Shown here piece by piece: positions 36,701 to 51,700 of a stretch of DNA of 64,000 bases. The DNA lies in NCBI GenBank assembly GCA_905147135.1, contig LR990067.1, positions 4,898,001 to 4,962,000 on the forward strand, read 5' to 3'. The notes beneath the pieces were generated by a model, which saw nothing but the letters and a program-made list of their open reading frames with translations, was not told the origin of the DNA and made no database searches. This DNA comes from Blastobasis lacticolella. Lineage: Eukaryota > Arthropoda > Insecta > Lepidoptera > Blastobasidae. How positions within the stretch are numbered: the stretch's first letter is position 1; each line of letters starts with the position of its first letter. The position numbers and the translations under genes were made by a program.

Positions 36701-39700
36701 GTGTATGGCTGTTGACTCGGACGTTAGCTTAAAAACAGATAGCAACTCATACAATTATTCATAATGAATGACACAGCACATTTATGGGTTTATTAACATG
36801 GTCACATGTTCACAAAATGGTCAAGGTCGATTTGTTTATCTGTACGAGATTGGTATTATCGATATTCGTGGTGGGCCTCGTATTACCGATAATAAAATAA
36901 AAATAAATATATAAAATAAATAGATATGCTTGGGAAAATTCACACAGCGCCATCTAGCCCTAAAGTATGCAAGGCTTGTGTTATGGGTGTTAGATAACTG
37001 ATAAAATACTTATATAACTCAGACGAGTAACAGAAATAAAAATTCATCATTTGTATTTGTGCCCGGCCGGAAATCGAACCCGGGATCTGCGTGGCAGATC
37101 GGCATGTCAACCAACTGAACCACTCAGGTCGTCAAATGTTGACAAAATTGTGAGGTTGTCCAAGGTCTTCCCTGAGACTTGAGACCGTCGACGTTGTCTC
37201 GGGGGCCGATTGGAAACCGGTCACCTTTATTAAAATAATCATCTTGGCGTTAATGTCCCGGTTGTGCTCTCGCACACGAGAGCCCGGGATCCGCCTTGAC
37301 CATGATTTATGATTTGGCAGATCAGGTAATTACAGTGCCTCCGTGACCCTGTTGACCTGGGAACATAACCACATTGGATCATGGTTACACATTCAGTTGC
37401 CTGAATATGTAGGTTTCATAACGTTGTACTAATATTCAGAATGTTCATCATCGCAATGTACGGAATTTCGAAACTTGAAAATTCAGGCGACCATGTTCCA
37501 ATCTGGTCAGGTCCCTCTGTTAACTGGGTCACGGAGGTCAGATGGCAGTCGCTCCACTGTAATTGCCTGATCTGCCAAATCCTGGACCATGGTCCGACCC
37601 CGGGCCCTAGCGCGCGAGAGCGTAACCGGGACGTTAACGCCAAGATCATTGTTTATTTAAATTCTATGATATTGAACAAATTGCTCTATCGATATTGATG
37701 TATAAATATACGTAGCTAAAACATCGCATCCGCCATATACTAAAACAAACTCTATTAACATTAACATAGAAGCCAGATTTCTACACCGATCAAAACAAAG
37801 TCAGTGACCTTTGCATTTGACATTAATAACAACTTGATGCCTTTACCTGCTCCCGAGGAAAGCCCTGTTACGGTACACTTAATCGGGTGGTTCCCCATAC
37901 CTGTTTCCTTAAACTTTCCGCTTGACATGCTTTTCGAGGTAAACCCACGTTAAACCCAGATCTTGTTATATAACAAGGAAAACATGGTCATATTGAAACG
38001 AGCCGAACCAGATAACTTAAGAAGACCACTCTCACAACCGTCAGTACAGCTCCACTCGTCTGCAAACCAAGTCGTGTCGTGTCAGAGACGAAAATGACGA
38101 TCGCATTGTACAAATTCGCCGCCAGCCCGGTCAGCAGAACCGTCATAATGGTTGTGCAGTTGCTCGCATTGCAGACTGAAGACAGGACTGTGAGCACTAT
38201 AGCTAGAGAGCAATTCAACCCAGACTACGTTGCGAAGAATCCGCTCCACACTGTCCCTATTATAGAGGACGGCGATTTCATCCTAGCAGACAGCCACGCC
38301 ATAATAACTTACTTGGTGTCAAAGTACGGGGCGAATAAAGGCGAAACCTTGTACCCGAGCGATTTGAAGATCAGAGCTACGATCGACCAACGTATGTATT
38401 TCGACTCAACGTATTTGTTCCCAAGATTCTTCGAGCTTGTCCGTCCAATCTTCAGAGAGAACGCTACGACGATATTACCCGAACATGCGGCGAGGATAGA
38501 AGAGGTGTACGGGTTTCTGGAGGCGTACTTAACCAAATCGAAGTACCTGGCGACGGACCACTTGACTTTGGCTGATATATCGGCCGTCGCTACGGTCTCG
38601 ACGCTGGATTTGCTCGTGCCGATCTGCGACGAATACCCCAAGCTGAAGCAGTGGTACGAAGGTTTGCAGGAGCAAGAGTGGTTCAAGAAAGGCAACACCC
38701 CAGGCATGGAGACGATGGATAATGAGATTAAACAGAGAATGAACTCGACTGTTTGGAACTATCTGGGTACTCAGTACCAAGATACGGATATTCGGTTCGT
38801 CCAAGGTACCGCGTGAAAACCCGAGAAGTTAACTCTTAATTTTAAGTAAGGTTTCTGTATTCGAAAAATCTTGGTACTCTTGCCAATACTCTTTAATGTA
38901 AGTTCCTTTTATATCAAGTTTGATATACTTATCCTTATTACGTGATTGCCTTTCGAGATGAAATCTCTGACTCAATTGACTGCCATTTTGTAAAGTTGTA
39001 GTTAACGTAAATTATTTATTAATTAAGCTATTGCTCACGTTTGTTTTTGGATAATAAGTATCGATTGTTTTAACTTATAATAAGTATCGATCTATTGTTG
39101 ACTTCCAATTCTCTATTTTACTAAATATATCGATGTAGCTGTTGATACAATAAAATTGTCCGAATAAAATAAAATCCTTTTATCTAATTATATCCATGGT
39201 ATCGATTATATGATAGGAGATCACAGTTATGGAAAGACTCAACAGAAACCACTGTGCTAATTTCTGTAGCTAAATTAGTCTGTTGCTAACAATTCTTTGA
39301 TTTCAATGATTGAAATCGTTACTATTGCGATTACGAAGTTTCAGTTTATTGCAATGGAACTTTGTTAGCAATTGAACCCATGAAATGAGAGTTACAGAAT
39401 TAGTCTACCGGTCTGCAGAGTTCTTCTTCAGCCTAACCGGCTATGAAGGGACATTTTGGGACCAGATTACATTTTGCAACTAAATAAAGGTATAATATCT
39501 GTCTAATATTGTGTATATATGTATGTATTGTATATATGTATATGGTATATATGTAGAAATTTATCGATAGTATAGTCTATTTTTAATAATGAAATATCTA
39601 TGTTTTGTGCACGTCTTAAACTGCTTCCAGTCATCACGTTCTCTTTGATGTAGGCCTGTTAGAAGAAATTTATTTTTAGAAATAAGTAGTGCCTTTTGTG

Positions 39701-42700
39701 TCATGTATATATTTGCCATATATTTGTTACCATTTTTGTGTGCAATAAACTATTAAATAAATAAATAAAATAAAGGTAAGGCATATATAAAGTCCTATCA
39801 GATAGTGACGCTTCAATGGTATCTGCCCGTGTGATTGCTGGCAGGTTCTTATCACGGATATTATGATATCGATATCGATATCGAAACAAAACAACATTAC
39901 TTGACTACGTGCGGGTGTGTAGTAAACAGCGGATACAGGGACACAATTGGACGCAGAAGTATAAACTGCGTAGGACGATAGCGATTTACGAAAGAATATC
40001 TTCGTAAAAATAGGCACCAATAAGTTTCATCACACATATTTGACGACCTGAGTGGTTCAATGGTCAACATCGGTCTGCCACGCAAGAGGTCCCGGGTTCG
40101 ATTCCCGGCCGGGCAGAAATTGAAATGATGAATTTTAATTTCTGTTACGGGTCTGGGTGTTCTATGTAAAATAAGTATGTATTAAAAAAAAAAAGTATTT
40201 AAGTAGTATATCAGTTATCTAGCACCCATAGTACATACAAGCTTTGCTTAGTTTGGGGCTAGATGGCGCTGTGTGAATTTGTCCACGAATATTTATTTAT
40301 TTTATTTATTATTGGGTTTGATATTTCGACGCAGTGACCATGATGCATGCAACTGCTAAATTTGGAGGAAAAAACAATACTAACCATGGTAACAATCCCG
40401 ATAATATGTGTAGTGAAAGTGTAGCGAATAACCAAGAAGGATACAAATATTGATTAAACCGAAACCGATACCGTAAATTCAAAAGGAAAATCCATAGTAT
40501 GAATTAAATCACTTTTTGTACACTAGTTCCACTTTATAATACAATTTTATTAAATTGCAACCGGTTTCGAATTACTCATCTTCAAATCCATAGTTTTGAT
40601 AACATCAGCCCCCTGATTCCTGTCACTGATTATGAGTAACAAGCCAAGTGTAAATAAGTCCTAAGTCGACATCTAGATAGCCGCACGCGCCCCAGCAGTG
40701 GGTTGATAGTGAGGATTACGATACGTATTTATAACTTGCTTTTGTCCGCGAATTCGTTCATGGAAATAGTTATAGGGCAGTTTATTTTTCTCCCGAGCGA
40801 CCATTTTATATTATCCTCCTCCGTGTAGTAATGTATGAATGTTTTACGGAGAGGTCATGCTGTTGTGAGGTGTGGTGTGTGGTGCCGCCACCTCAAAGAA
40901 TAGCACCACCCCATCTCTTCCCGTGGGTGTCGTAAGAGGCGACTAAGGGACAAATCCGAAAGGTGGGCAGCAGCATCTTTCTGGGTAGATTTACATCAAC
41001 TGCACTACATCAACTGCGATCTCCAACCCGCCTGCCAGGCGTGGAGATTGTGGCAATGGCCTCCCCTTTCGTGGGAGAGGCCCGAAGTCCTGCAGTGGAC
41101 TGTTATGGGCTGTGATGATGATGCTGTTACATCACTGGCTGGTCTTATGTTATTATCAATAATTATAATTTACTGTACTCACTGGTTAAGGACGTAATGG
41201 GGATCCGAATAAATTGTTTCTTCTGAAGAACTGTTTGACATGATGTCTATAGCTACATTCTATCATCGCACCGCTCGCCACCGACAGGGAGTTCATCCTC
41301 ACACCTTGGAGCCAAATTGGCAACGAACTGTGCGGTTCCTAAGGAAGTTTTTCCCTCGCACACTAAGGTTGTGGAATGAACTACCTGGAGAGGGTTTCCC
41401 TGGAGAGTACAACATGGAGTTCTTCAAGAAAGGGGTAAAAAGGTTTTTACGGTGTCGGCAACGCGTGGGTGATGGTATTGCAAACATATGGAGGCTGCGG
41501 TAACTGCTTACCAGCAGGCAGGCCGTAAGCTTGTTTGCCACATTAGTGGTAAAAAAAAAATACTGGCTATGTCCATGTTTATCTGTGATTCTACTTGAGT
41601 CCAGTAGTTCCGGAGATTAGTGTATACAAACAGTAAAATTGACTGTATAGACAGACAAAATGTTTACAAGTTCTTATTCCATTACTATTTATATATAGTA
41701 TTATATATAAAAATAAAATAAAATAAAATTTCTTCACACATATTTTCAATGTACGGACACACTTTTTTTTACAGTTTTATTATATGTATACATCTGTAGC
41801 GTGACACAACACCTGTACTAGGTCCAATGGAATATAGTAAAGATAATATACGAATGTTATCATAAAAACATGTTATCTCTAGAATTAGATAATAATCTAA
41901 AATAACATTATAAAGAGGAAAAATTTGATTGTTTGGTTTGTTTGTTTGTGAGAAAAAAGATTTGTATGGTAGAAGGGTAGGTGTAAGGTAGGGTAGAATG
42001 AGAAATATACTTAGTTAAGTACCTAACTATGTTATATGACTTACCTAAGTATGTTCAACATAATTATGTTAATATGTACCTACGACTATGTACTCCTATC
42101 GACCATGTTATCCGAAATAAAGATTTATTTATTAACTTTTCATTTATAAGCGTGTCCTCGAAACAACAGCACAAATACCGGTCGACGCCATTACAAAAAA
42201 CAACCCAAAACAGACAAAACCAGACACACCACAATACGGCATCACGACGAGGAAAATACGTAACGTTAACACGATACCTTAAACCGGTTATCTTTACGGT
42301 ACCAGATAACATTGCCACTCCAACAACACTGTCAGTTCCACACCACTCGTCAACAAATCCACTCGTGTCCGACCACAGAACAGCGAAACCAAAATGCCGG
42401 TTACAGTCTACAAGCTCGACGGCAGCCCACCATGCCGAACAGTCAACATGGTGGTTGAACTAATCGGCCTGAAGACCGAATCCAAGATCATCAGCACGCT
42501 ATCCGGAGACCACATGACGCCAGAGTACATCGAAAAGAACCCCCTGCACACGATACCGATCATAGAAGACGGCGATTTAATCCTAGCCGACAGCCACGCC
42601 ATAATAACGTATCTAGTATCGAAGTACGGGGCGGACAAACGGGCGAGCTTGTACCCTAGCGACTTGAGAATAAGAGCGACGGTCGACCAGCGCCTGTTCT

Positions 42701-45700
42701 TCGATGCGACGACTCTGTTCATGAGTTTCCGAAATATTATGGCGACAATCTTCAGACAGAACGCGACGACTGTGGCGCCCCAGCTTGCAGCCAACGTGGA
42801 AGAAGCCTACGGGTTCATGGAGACGTATTTGAGCAAATCGAAGTATCTGGCGACTGACCACGTGACTATAGCTGATATAGCGGCCGTCGCTACAGTATCG
42901 ACCCTAGATTTGCTCGTGCCGATCGGAGACAAATACCCCAAGCTGAGGGAGTGGTACGAAGGGTTGCAGGAGCAAGAGTGGTACAAGAAAGGCAACGTCG
43001 CCGGCCTGGAGATGATCAAAGGTTTTCTGAGTCAAAAGTTGACAGGTTGATTTCGATGTGATGTATAAGTATTTTTTATTATCTTGCGTGTGAATAAAGG
43101 TGTGAACGATTGAAATACGATTATTTATGTGTCCCCAAACTGGATTAAATGAAATATATATCGGTTATCATAACTACAAGTAGGCCTACTGGATAAGATT
43201 TCTTTTAGAGATAAGTAGTGCCTGTTGTGTCGTAACCAATCTGTACTTTCTGTTAAGTTCTCTTGAGTACAATAAATTGATAAATAAAAAAAATGTATTA
43301 TAAAACAAAGTCCAAGCTCTGTCTGTTCGCGTAAAACCTAAAATCTACACAACGGATTTTCATGCGGTTCTCACCAATAGACAGAGTGATTCATGAGGAA
43401 GGTTTAGGTGTATAATTTGTTAAGGTTAGTACCCGTGCGAAGCCGGGGTGGGTCGTTAGTTGATTATAACTTGTGACGGTTTCATTTAGATTTAAAATAG
43501 GACGTTATTTTCTGATTAATTTTATTTGAATAAATAAATTTATTATTATTATTATAATAAATAAAACCGGCCAAGTGCAAGTCGAACTCGCATCCAAAGG
43601 GTTCCGTACAATTACCAACCACAAGATTTTTATACCAGAGCAACATGTAATTCGTCATTGTTTAATTACCGCGAAACCTTGTAGCGCTAACCTTGAACCG
43701 ACTCACGTTTGATCGGTTGTTTGTATTTATTGTTTTACTCTAGTATTAGCTCTATAATCGTATAAAGTTTGGTACATGTGTGTATTACCATTTGTACGAT
43801 AGAGATACGATGATTAGAGAGAGATGATAGATTAAACCTCTGAAAACAGGGAAAGAAGTATGATTCTCTCTTTAATTTTCAACTTTTAAAATTATTATTT
43901 GTTGTCATAGCGACCGTCCTAGGGGTGGGGTGGGGTAGGGTACGTGTAGGGATGGGGTAGGGGTAGGGTATGGGTAAGGTAGAATAAGGTATATTCTGTT
44001 AAAATTTCAAGTACCTGGCTGTCACGCTTCTAAAGAAAGATACAGCCCTGTGACAGACAGACAAACAGATGGACCGACAGCGGAGGCTTAGCAATAGGAG
44101 TCCTTTTTTACCGTTTAGGCACGGAACTCTAAAAATATTGCAAACATTATCTGTATAAATAACAATGATTAACTAAATCTGTTCCTAAGCGCAAAACTCG
44201 AGAACGGCTGGAACTCATCACCCATGGTAAAGACCTGGTGACCTGTTGCACAGGTTGGAGTTCTTCAAGAAAGGGGTAAAAAGTTTATACGGGGTAGGCA
44301 GCGCGTGGGTGATACCCTGGTATTGCAAACGTCCATAGGCTGCGGTGACTGCTTGCCATCAGGCAGGCCGCAAGCTTGTTTGCCAACTCAATGGTATAAA
44401 AAAAAAGGTTTCCCTAGTTAAGGTACTAGTAATGTAAAATTACAGTTTCTGATGTTTAATTAATTGGGCCAACATTGTAGCTATGCCTGTGTAGAAATAA
44501 ATGTATTATTAATTTATAATTGAGGCCACTCGCCATAACTGTGCCCAGTGGATCGTCCTCACAATGGCATTCCATACAAAACTATTCACAACAAACAGAC
44601 AAACGTATTACACACGGTACGATACGTATTACACTCACGAGCAAAAATAACTAGTCATAGTCGCACACATAAACGACGATACTTTACAAACTGGCAAAAA
44701 CAGCTTCATGGAACAAAAAGTATATTAAAAAGAGTTTTATTTTACACTACTGGACCCGGCGCGACTTTTTTCGTGTACACCTACTTTACCCCTGCCTACC
44801 CTTTTTTTCTTGCTTATAAACCTTCCTCTTAAATCACTCTATCTATGGTTAAGACCGTATTATAATCCGTTGCGTAGTTTAAAAGATCTAAGCATACATA
44901 GATACATAGGGAACGACGGCGGGAAGGGACTTTGATTTATGAGATAATCAGCCCGGGGTCCGCTTTGACCATGATCTAGGATTTGACCGATCTGGTAATT
45001 ACAGTGGAGCGACTGCCATCTGACTTCCGTGGCCCCACTACTACTATAGGTCGACAACTTAACTGGTATATCGCCTGCGGTATGAGGGCGGCAGAATGGG
45101 TGGCGTGATGTGACGTTTCCGGGCTGAGCGCGGGGGCGCGGGGCAGGGAGCACAAGGGCCGTTTCTCAGTGCGCCCGCGGACTCCGCACAGCGCGGTTGG
45201 TTATTTTGCTATGAACTCTCGGAATAACGCACACAAGGTTAATTTACCAATGATAAATCCCGAGATGGAGGCTTGAAAATGATTGTTAAAAAATTAATAG
45301 AAGCCCAGGGGTTTCCAAATTGTGCGCCGTGGAGAGGAAGGAGGGGCGCTGTGAGGTGCTCCCATCTTCTCGTCTCGAAACTAAACTTAGATGTTCATTT
45401 GTACATATTAAATCATCATCATCATTTCAGCTGTAAGATATCCACTGCTGGGCATAGGCAGAGCTCTCCACAAAGGGTATTGCGCCTTCCGCATTCAGCT
45501 ACACCTGCGATCTTTACCAGATCGCCAACACACCTAGTGGGAGGATTTCTCACGCTGCGTCTTCCGGTACATATTATACTTAATTTTAGGACAAGTTCGG
45601 GCATAATCTCGTGTGCATTCTTTTTCCGAGGAACGTCATCAACTGACGTTTCGCGGAAGAAAATGCTCACTGCCCCGCGCCCCGCACCCTCGCGTTCATC

Positions 45701-48700
45701 CACGAAAAATCACCCTCCCACCTACCTTCCTTATCGCAGGTGTTATACCAGTTAAGTTGTCGACCTATAGGGGAGCTTGACCAGATTGGATCATGATTGC
45801 ACATTCAGTCGCCTGAATGTGCAGGCTACATCACGATGTTTTCCCTCGCCGTTAGAGCATCGGTTAGTATTCAAATAATATACGTAACTCAGAAAAGAGT
45901 ATTGGTCATTGGTGCATGGCCGCAGCGGGATTTGAACCCGGTACCTCTCGCTTACGAATCGGACTTAACCGCTCGGCCACCGACGCTCGACACTTTGATT
46001 TATGCTATGTATATATATTTAAATCAACATGAGTTGTTTAGGAAATATAGCCGTGTATACAAGTGACTAGTAATTGAATAGAAAAGAATATAAAACATAT
46101 ATTTACACACAATAACACCACAAACACCTTTAAAAGGGTTTGAATCACTCACCTCCAACAATACAGATATTATTATATTATCACAACAAGGAAACTAGAC
46201 GTATAAAGAGAATAGTTAGAACCGGTAACCTGTTGCGGTATACAGCACAAGTCAGTTCCACACCACTCGTCCACAAACCCTCTCGCGTCGGACCACAGAG
46301 CAGCGATACCAAAATGACGGTGACAGTCTACAAGCTGGACGGCAGCCCATCATGCCGAACAGTCAACATGGTGGTTGAACTAATCGGCCTGAAGACCGAA
46401 TCAAAAATCATCCAACCCCAATGCGGAGACACCATGACGCCAGAGTACCTCGATAAGAACCCCTTGCACACGATACCAATCATAGAAGACGGCGATTTCA
46501 TCCTGGCCGACAGCCACGCCATAATAAAGTATCTAGTGTCGAAATACGGGTCGGATTATCGAGCGACCTTGTACCCTAGCGACATGAGAATAAGAGCGAC
46601 GGTGGACCAGCGTCTATTTTTCAACGCGACCACTCTGTTCGGGAGATTCCGAGATATTATGGCGACCATCAGACAGAATGCGACGACTGTGGCGCCCCAG
46701 CTTGCAGCCAACGTGGAAGAGGCATATGGGTTCGCGGAGACGTATTTGAGCAAATCGAAGTATCTGGCGACCGACTACGTGACTATAGCTGATATAGCGG
46801 CCGTCGCTTCAGTATCGACGATGGATTTGCTCGTACCGATCGGAGACAAATACCCCAAGCTGAGGGAGTGGTACGAAGGGTTACAGGAGCAGGAGTGGTA
46901 CAAGAAAGGCAACGTCGCCGGCCTGGAGATGATAAAAGGTTTTCTGAGTCAAAAGTTGACAGGTTGATTTTGATGTGATGTCTTATACATACAGCGTACC
47001 TTTGTTAAATATTGTGTGTAAATAAAGGTGTCGATTGAAATACGATTATTTGTGTCCCCAAACTGGATTAAATAAAATATATTTCGGTTATCATCACTAC
47101 AAATTATAGAAGTATATTAGAGGTCTCTACAAACTGGCAAAGTCGCGGAGCCGAGCCAGTATGAATGCGACAAAATGTGTTGCCATTAAAGGCACAGACG
47201 GCGTGTTGCTCACAAGTGCAAACCCTATTAAAGACCGTTGGTGCTGTCTTTTCATGGAACTGTCAAACGATGCCAAAAATCACGTGCGACCACCACAGCT
47301 TCCTGCAAGCCTTGGCATGATAAGCCCGATTGCCCCTGACGAGATGGAGAGGTCTCTGGCCGTATGAAGAACGGTAAAGCTATTGGCCATGACGGAATAC
47401 CCATAGAAACCTGGAAAACAATGGGGACCCGGGGCGTACTCTTGCTCACTGAACTATTCAACAGGATCATAGCTACGGGGCTTATACCTGACGCGCGGGC
47501 CGTAAATATTATTACGCCAATGTATAAATGAAAGGGTAGTGTGCAAGAGTGCGGCAACTATCGAGGTATCAAGCTCATCAGCCAGCCACACAATGAAGTT
47601 TTTCGAACGTATTATAGACCAGAGACTTCACCAGGAATGCTATTTGTCGGAATGTCAATACGGCTTCAGGCCGGGCTGCAGCACAATGGATTCAATCTTT
47701 GCACTCAGTGTCCTCCAGGAGTCCTACTGCAGTAGGAATCAACCGTTGCATTTCGTATTGCTTGACTTTCAGAGGGCCTTCGACAGTGTCTCACGTGAGA
47801 TAATTTAGTGGGCTTTGAGATCAAAGTCTGTGCCCGAGGCGTACATAAAGATTATCCAGTACATGTACGCTAAAACTGAGGCCGTCGTCAAAACCATCGT
47901 TGGTCATACTAATACCTTCCCGATTACCGTTGGTGTCCATCAGGGTTCAGTGCTGAGCCCTTACTTGTTTTGCATTGTGCTCGATGTCCTCTCAGCGGAA
48001 ATTCAGGACGCGCCACCTTGGCTTATGAAATACGCTGATGACATCGTACTAGTGAGCAAGCTTAGGCTGGATCTTGAGATCAAGGTAAACACGTGGAAGG
48101 CAGTGCTAGAAAACGGTGGTTTGAAGCTGAACGTCGCCAAAACAGAGTGTATGGCTAGCTGCAGCGCGAATCTTGAAAACATCCGTATAGGGAACGAAGC
48201 TGTCAATAGAACATAAATTTAAATACCTCGGATCAGTGCAGCACGAGTCCGGCAATATCGGCCCCGATATCAAGGCCCGAATCTCTGCAGCTTGGACGGG
48301 ACAGGACAAATGACGGGAGCTCACGGCGGTCACATGTGACCCTAAAATCAAAATCAAGCTCAAGGGGCTAATATATAAGAGCATAATTAGGCCTGTGATG
48401 CTTTACGGCAGCGAGACCTGGCCGGCGCTGACGGAGCACTCCACGTCAACGAAAATGCTGCGGGGATGTGTGGAAGTACGCGACTTGATCGAGTGCGTAA
48501 CGTGTACATCCGTGGCAGCCTTGGCGTAAGAGATATCGCGGATAAGATCGAAGAGGCACGGCTGCGCTGGTATGGTCACATGTTGCGTAAGCCCCAGGTA
48601 TACGTGGGAAATAGGTGTCTAAACCTGCCTGTATCAGGAAAGAGGTCCCGCGGGAGACCTAAGAAGCGATGGATTGACATCGCCGAGTCGGATGCGAGAG

Positions 48701-51700
48701 CTAACGGCTTACGACGTGAGGATGCCGAAGATCGGACAAAGTGGAGATAGCAAAGCAGGAAAGCGTACCCTGGCAGTAGCCAGGATTGACAGCTCGGATG
48801 ATGATGATGATTAGAGGTCTCTTCAGAGGCGGGCAAAGCATTGGTAGCATCCCTGGTGATGCTGATGTCTATAAGCGGCGGTGACTACTTTCCATCAGGT
48901 GGTGCGATTGCCTGTTTAGTAGTTTGTCTGCCGTATTACATAAAAGAAAAAGAAGAAATCTAGCTCCCACGCCGCGTCTGTCTGTTCCGAAACTACTCAA
49001 CTGATTTTCATGCAGTTCTCACCAACAGACAGAGTAATTCATGAGGAAGGTTTATGTGTATAATTTGTTAAGATTACTACTCATGTGAAGCCGTGGCGAG
49101 TCGTTAGTTGATTATAACTGTGACGGTTTCATTTAGATATCAAATAGGACGTAATTTGTTAACGCTGTCTTGGTTTGTTGCTCGTTTTCTTCCTTAACTT
49201 AAATTAAATAATGAAACCGGCGAAGTGCGACTTGAATTCGCATACAAAGGGTTACGTATCATTACCAACAACAATATTTTGATGCCAAAGCCACATTAAT
49301 TCGTCGAAAATTCGCTAAATGTGTAGGTTTCATAACGATGATCTCCCTTCTCAGTGCCTAGCACCGTAACTTATGTACATAAGTCAGAAAATAGTTATTG
49401 GTATTGGACTTCAGAATAGGAGCGACGGTGGACCAATGTCTATTTTTTATGAGACGACTCTGTTCCCAAGATACCAGGACATTTCGATGACAATAAGAAT
49501 AAGAATCAGAATAAGAAATATTTATTTACACAAACAGAAGTTACTCTGTGAGTATTAATATTGTCATACAATTTGATACTCACAAATAAACTTTATCAAA
49601 ACGTATAGGGTACTTATCATTAATATAAATAAATAATAATAATAAATAAAATGCTAGGACAAATTCACACAGCGCCGTCTAGCCCCAAAGTAACCAAAGC
49701 TTGTGTAATGGGTATTAGATAAATGATAAACTGCTTATATACTTTATTTTTAAATATATACTTGACGGATCCGGTCAATAGTATGGAGTCATGTGGTCAA
49801 TAGTACGGACTCATGACGAAGAAAACGGAAGTGGGAGTGCGCCCTCTGGTGGGGCGTGCTGACAGAGTCTCGACGGCACGACTCGGGCGGAGTGGCGGCC
49901 ATTCTTGGCGCGACCGCCGCCGAGGAGTGACGCGTCTTGAAACTGTCTCCACATTTCGGTAAAAGAAAGTATTACTTACGTTTGAAAATTAAGTAATTTT
50001 AAAATCACCTTTGAAATAAGAAAGTAAATTAACTCAACTGCCTACATTGTAATACCGCTCTGATTTCAAGTGAAATTATAAGTTAAGTGCAAAAATGAAT
50101 TGGAATAAATACAGTGGAGTAAATGTAAACCTTTTATTTAATTTATCTGGACGAATACGATCTATTACGATATCACCACCCTGATGACAATGATCCTGAT
50201 ACACCCCTTTCCTTCACGCAACGACATACTTATTATACATGCTACACCCAGACCCGTAACAGAAAGTAAAATTCATCATTTCAAATTTTGCTCGGCTGGG
50301 AATCAAACCCACTCAGGTCGTCATCATCATATATAATAAAATGTGACGTCACAAGGTTTCAATCAGTTCCCGAAACTGTTCAACCAGGGTTATATCTTGT
50401 GTGTAGATAAAAGTGAATGATTAAATTGATTGTGATTGCAACACGATTATATTTTATGCGTCAATCTAGTTGATTAAGTAATTTTATAAATAATATAATT
50501 GGTCCATTCTGATTTCAGAATCAGAAATCATTTATTGTAAAACTGTAGTAGGTACATTGTTGGTGTTATTTGATCTAGAGCTATAAGCTAATTACGTAAC
50601 CCTGTTGCCAACAATTATCTGATTTCAATGACTGAAATTGTTACTTTTGCGATTCCGTATCATTGGATTCATGGGTTCAGTTGCTAACAAAGTTCTGTTG
50701 CAATTAAATGAAACTATGACTTGAATCGATCATACATAATCGTAAAAGTAACAATTTAAATAATTGAAATCAGATAATTGTTGGCAACAGAGTTACGCAT
50801 TTGCCTACAGAACTATGACATACCTATTTCAAAGAAAATCTCAATTTTTAAGACTGCGATCACTAAAGACAAAGCGTGGCATCTCTCTTTTATATTTGAG
50901 GAGATATGACACTGTGACCTTCAACGTTGACACATGTGATAATAATCATAATTCCATGAAGGAGTGCCTTGTCAAGTGTTGACACATGTGACAATAATCA
51001 TAATTCTATGAAGGAGTGTATTAAATGACTCACAGATTATTTGTTCGGCAAATTAAAATGGAAAAGTGATTGTAGGTCTCGATCGGTGCGCACTACGGGC
51101 AGTGTATAAGTTACATTCCAGCACCATACTATGGCATTCCGTTGCAGTATTAGGTATTCAGCAAGCCGGTGCTGGAACAATATTCCATCTCCTGTTCTTA
51201 ATTTTAAATTGAAGTATTCTTTTTTAAATCATATAACCTTAGAGAATATCGCAGCTAAATAATAGTACTCTTTTAAATAGTATTGTGTTTCTGACGGCCG
51301 TGTGGTGTCCGGCAGAGTAGAATAGCACCAACCCCCTTACACTCGCGGGTGTCGTACAAGGCGACTAATGTTTTCGAGGCAAAAGATCTAAGCGCCTCCG
51401 TAGACTGGAAAATGGGCAGAGGCATTTTCTATTGTTATATTATAACACTGCGATCTCCAACCCGCCTGCCAAGCGTGGAGATTATGGCAATAACCTCCTT
51501 TTTTGTGGGAGAGGCCCTAAGTCCTGCAGTGGACTGTTATGGGCTGTGATGATGTGTTTCTGACGGCGAGTAAGGTCTCCAGTGCTCCATGGGGTGGGGA
51601 TTTGGGAAACCGTAGATTTAACAGTGGAGGGGCATTTACCTTTTTGCTACCAGAGCAACGTGTTATAGAGATGGGCAGCGCATTGGCGATGCTTTTGGTG

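Noticed and set aside
37076..37134. Possible tRNA gene on the minus strand (also 40,042-40,115)
   Set aside because: A- and B-boxes are present, but no full cloverleaf with matching acceptor stem is seen, and both are followed by the SINE B body.
42029..42463. ORF overlapping the start of GST copy 5 in another frame
   Set aside because: Out of frame with the GST; no domain; AT-rich upstream DNA.
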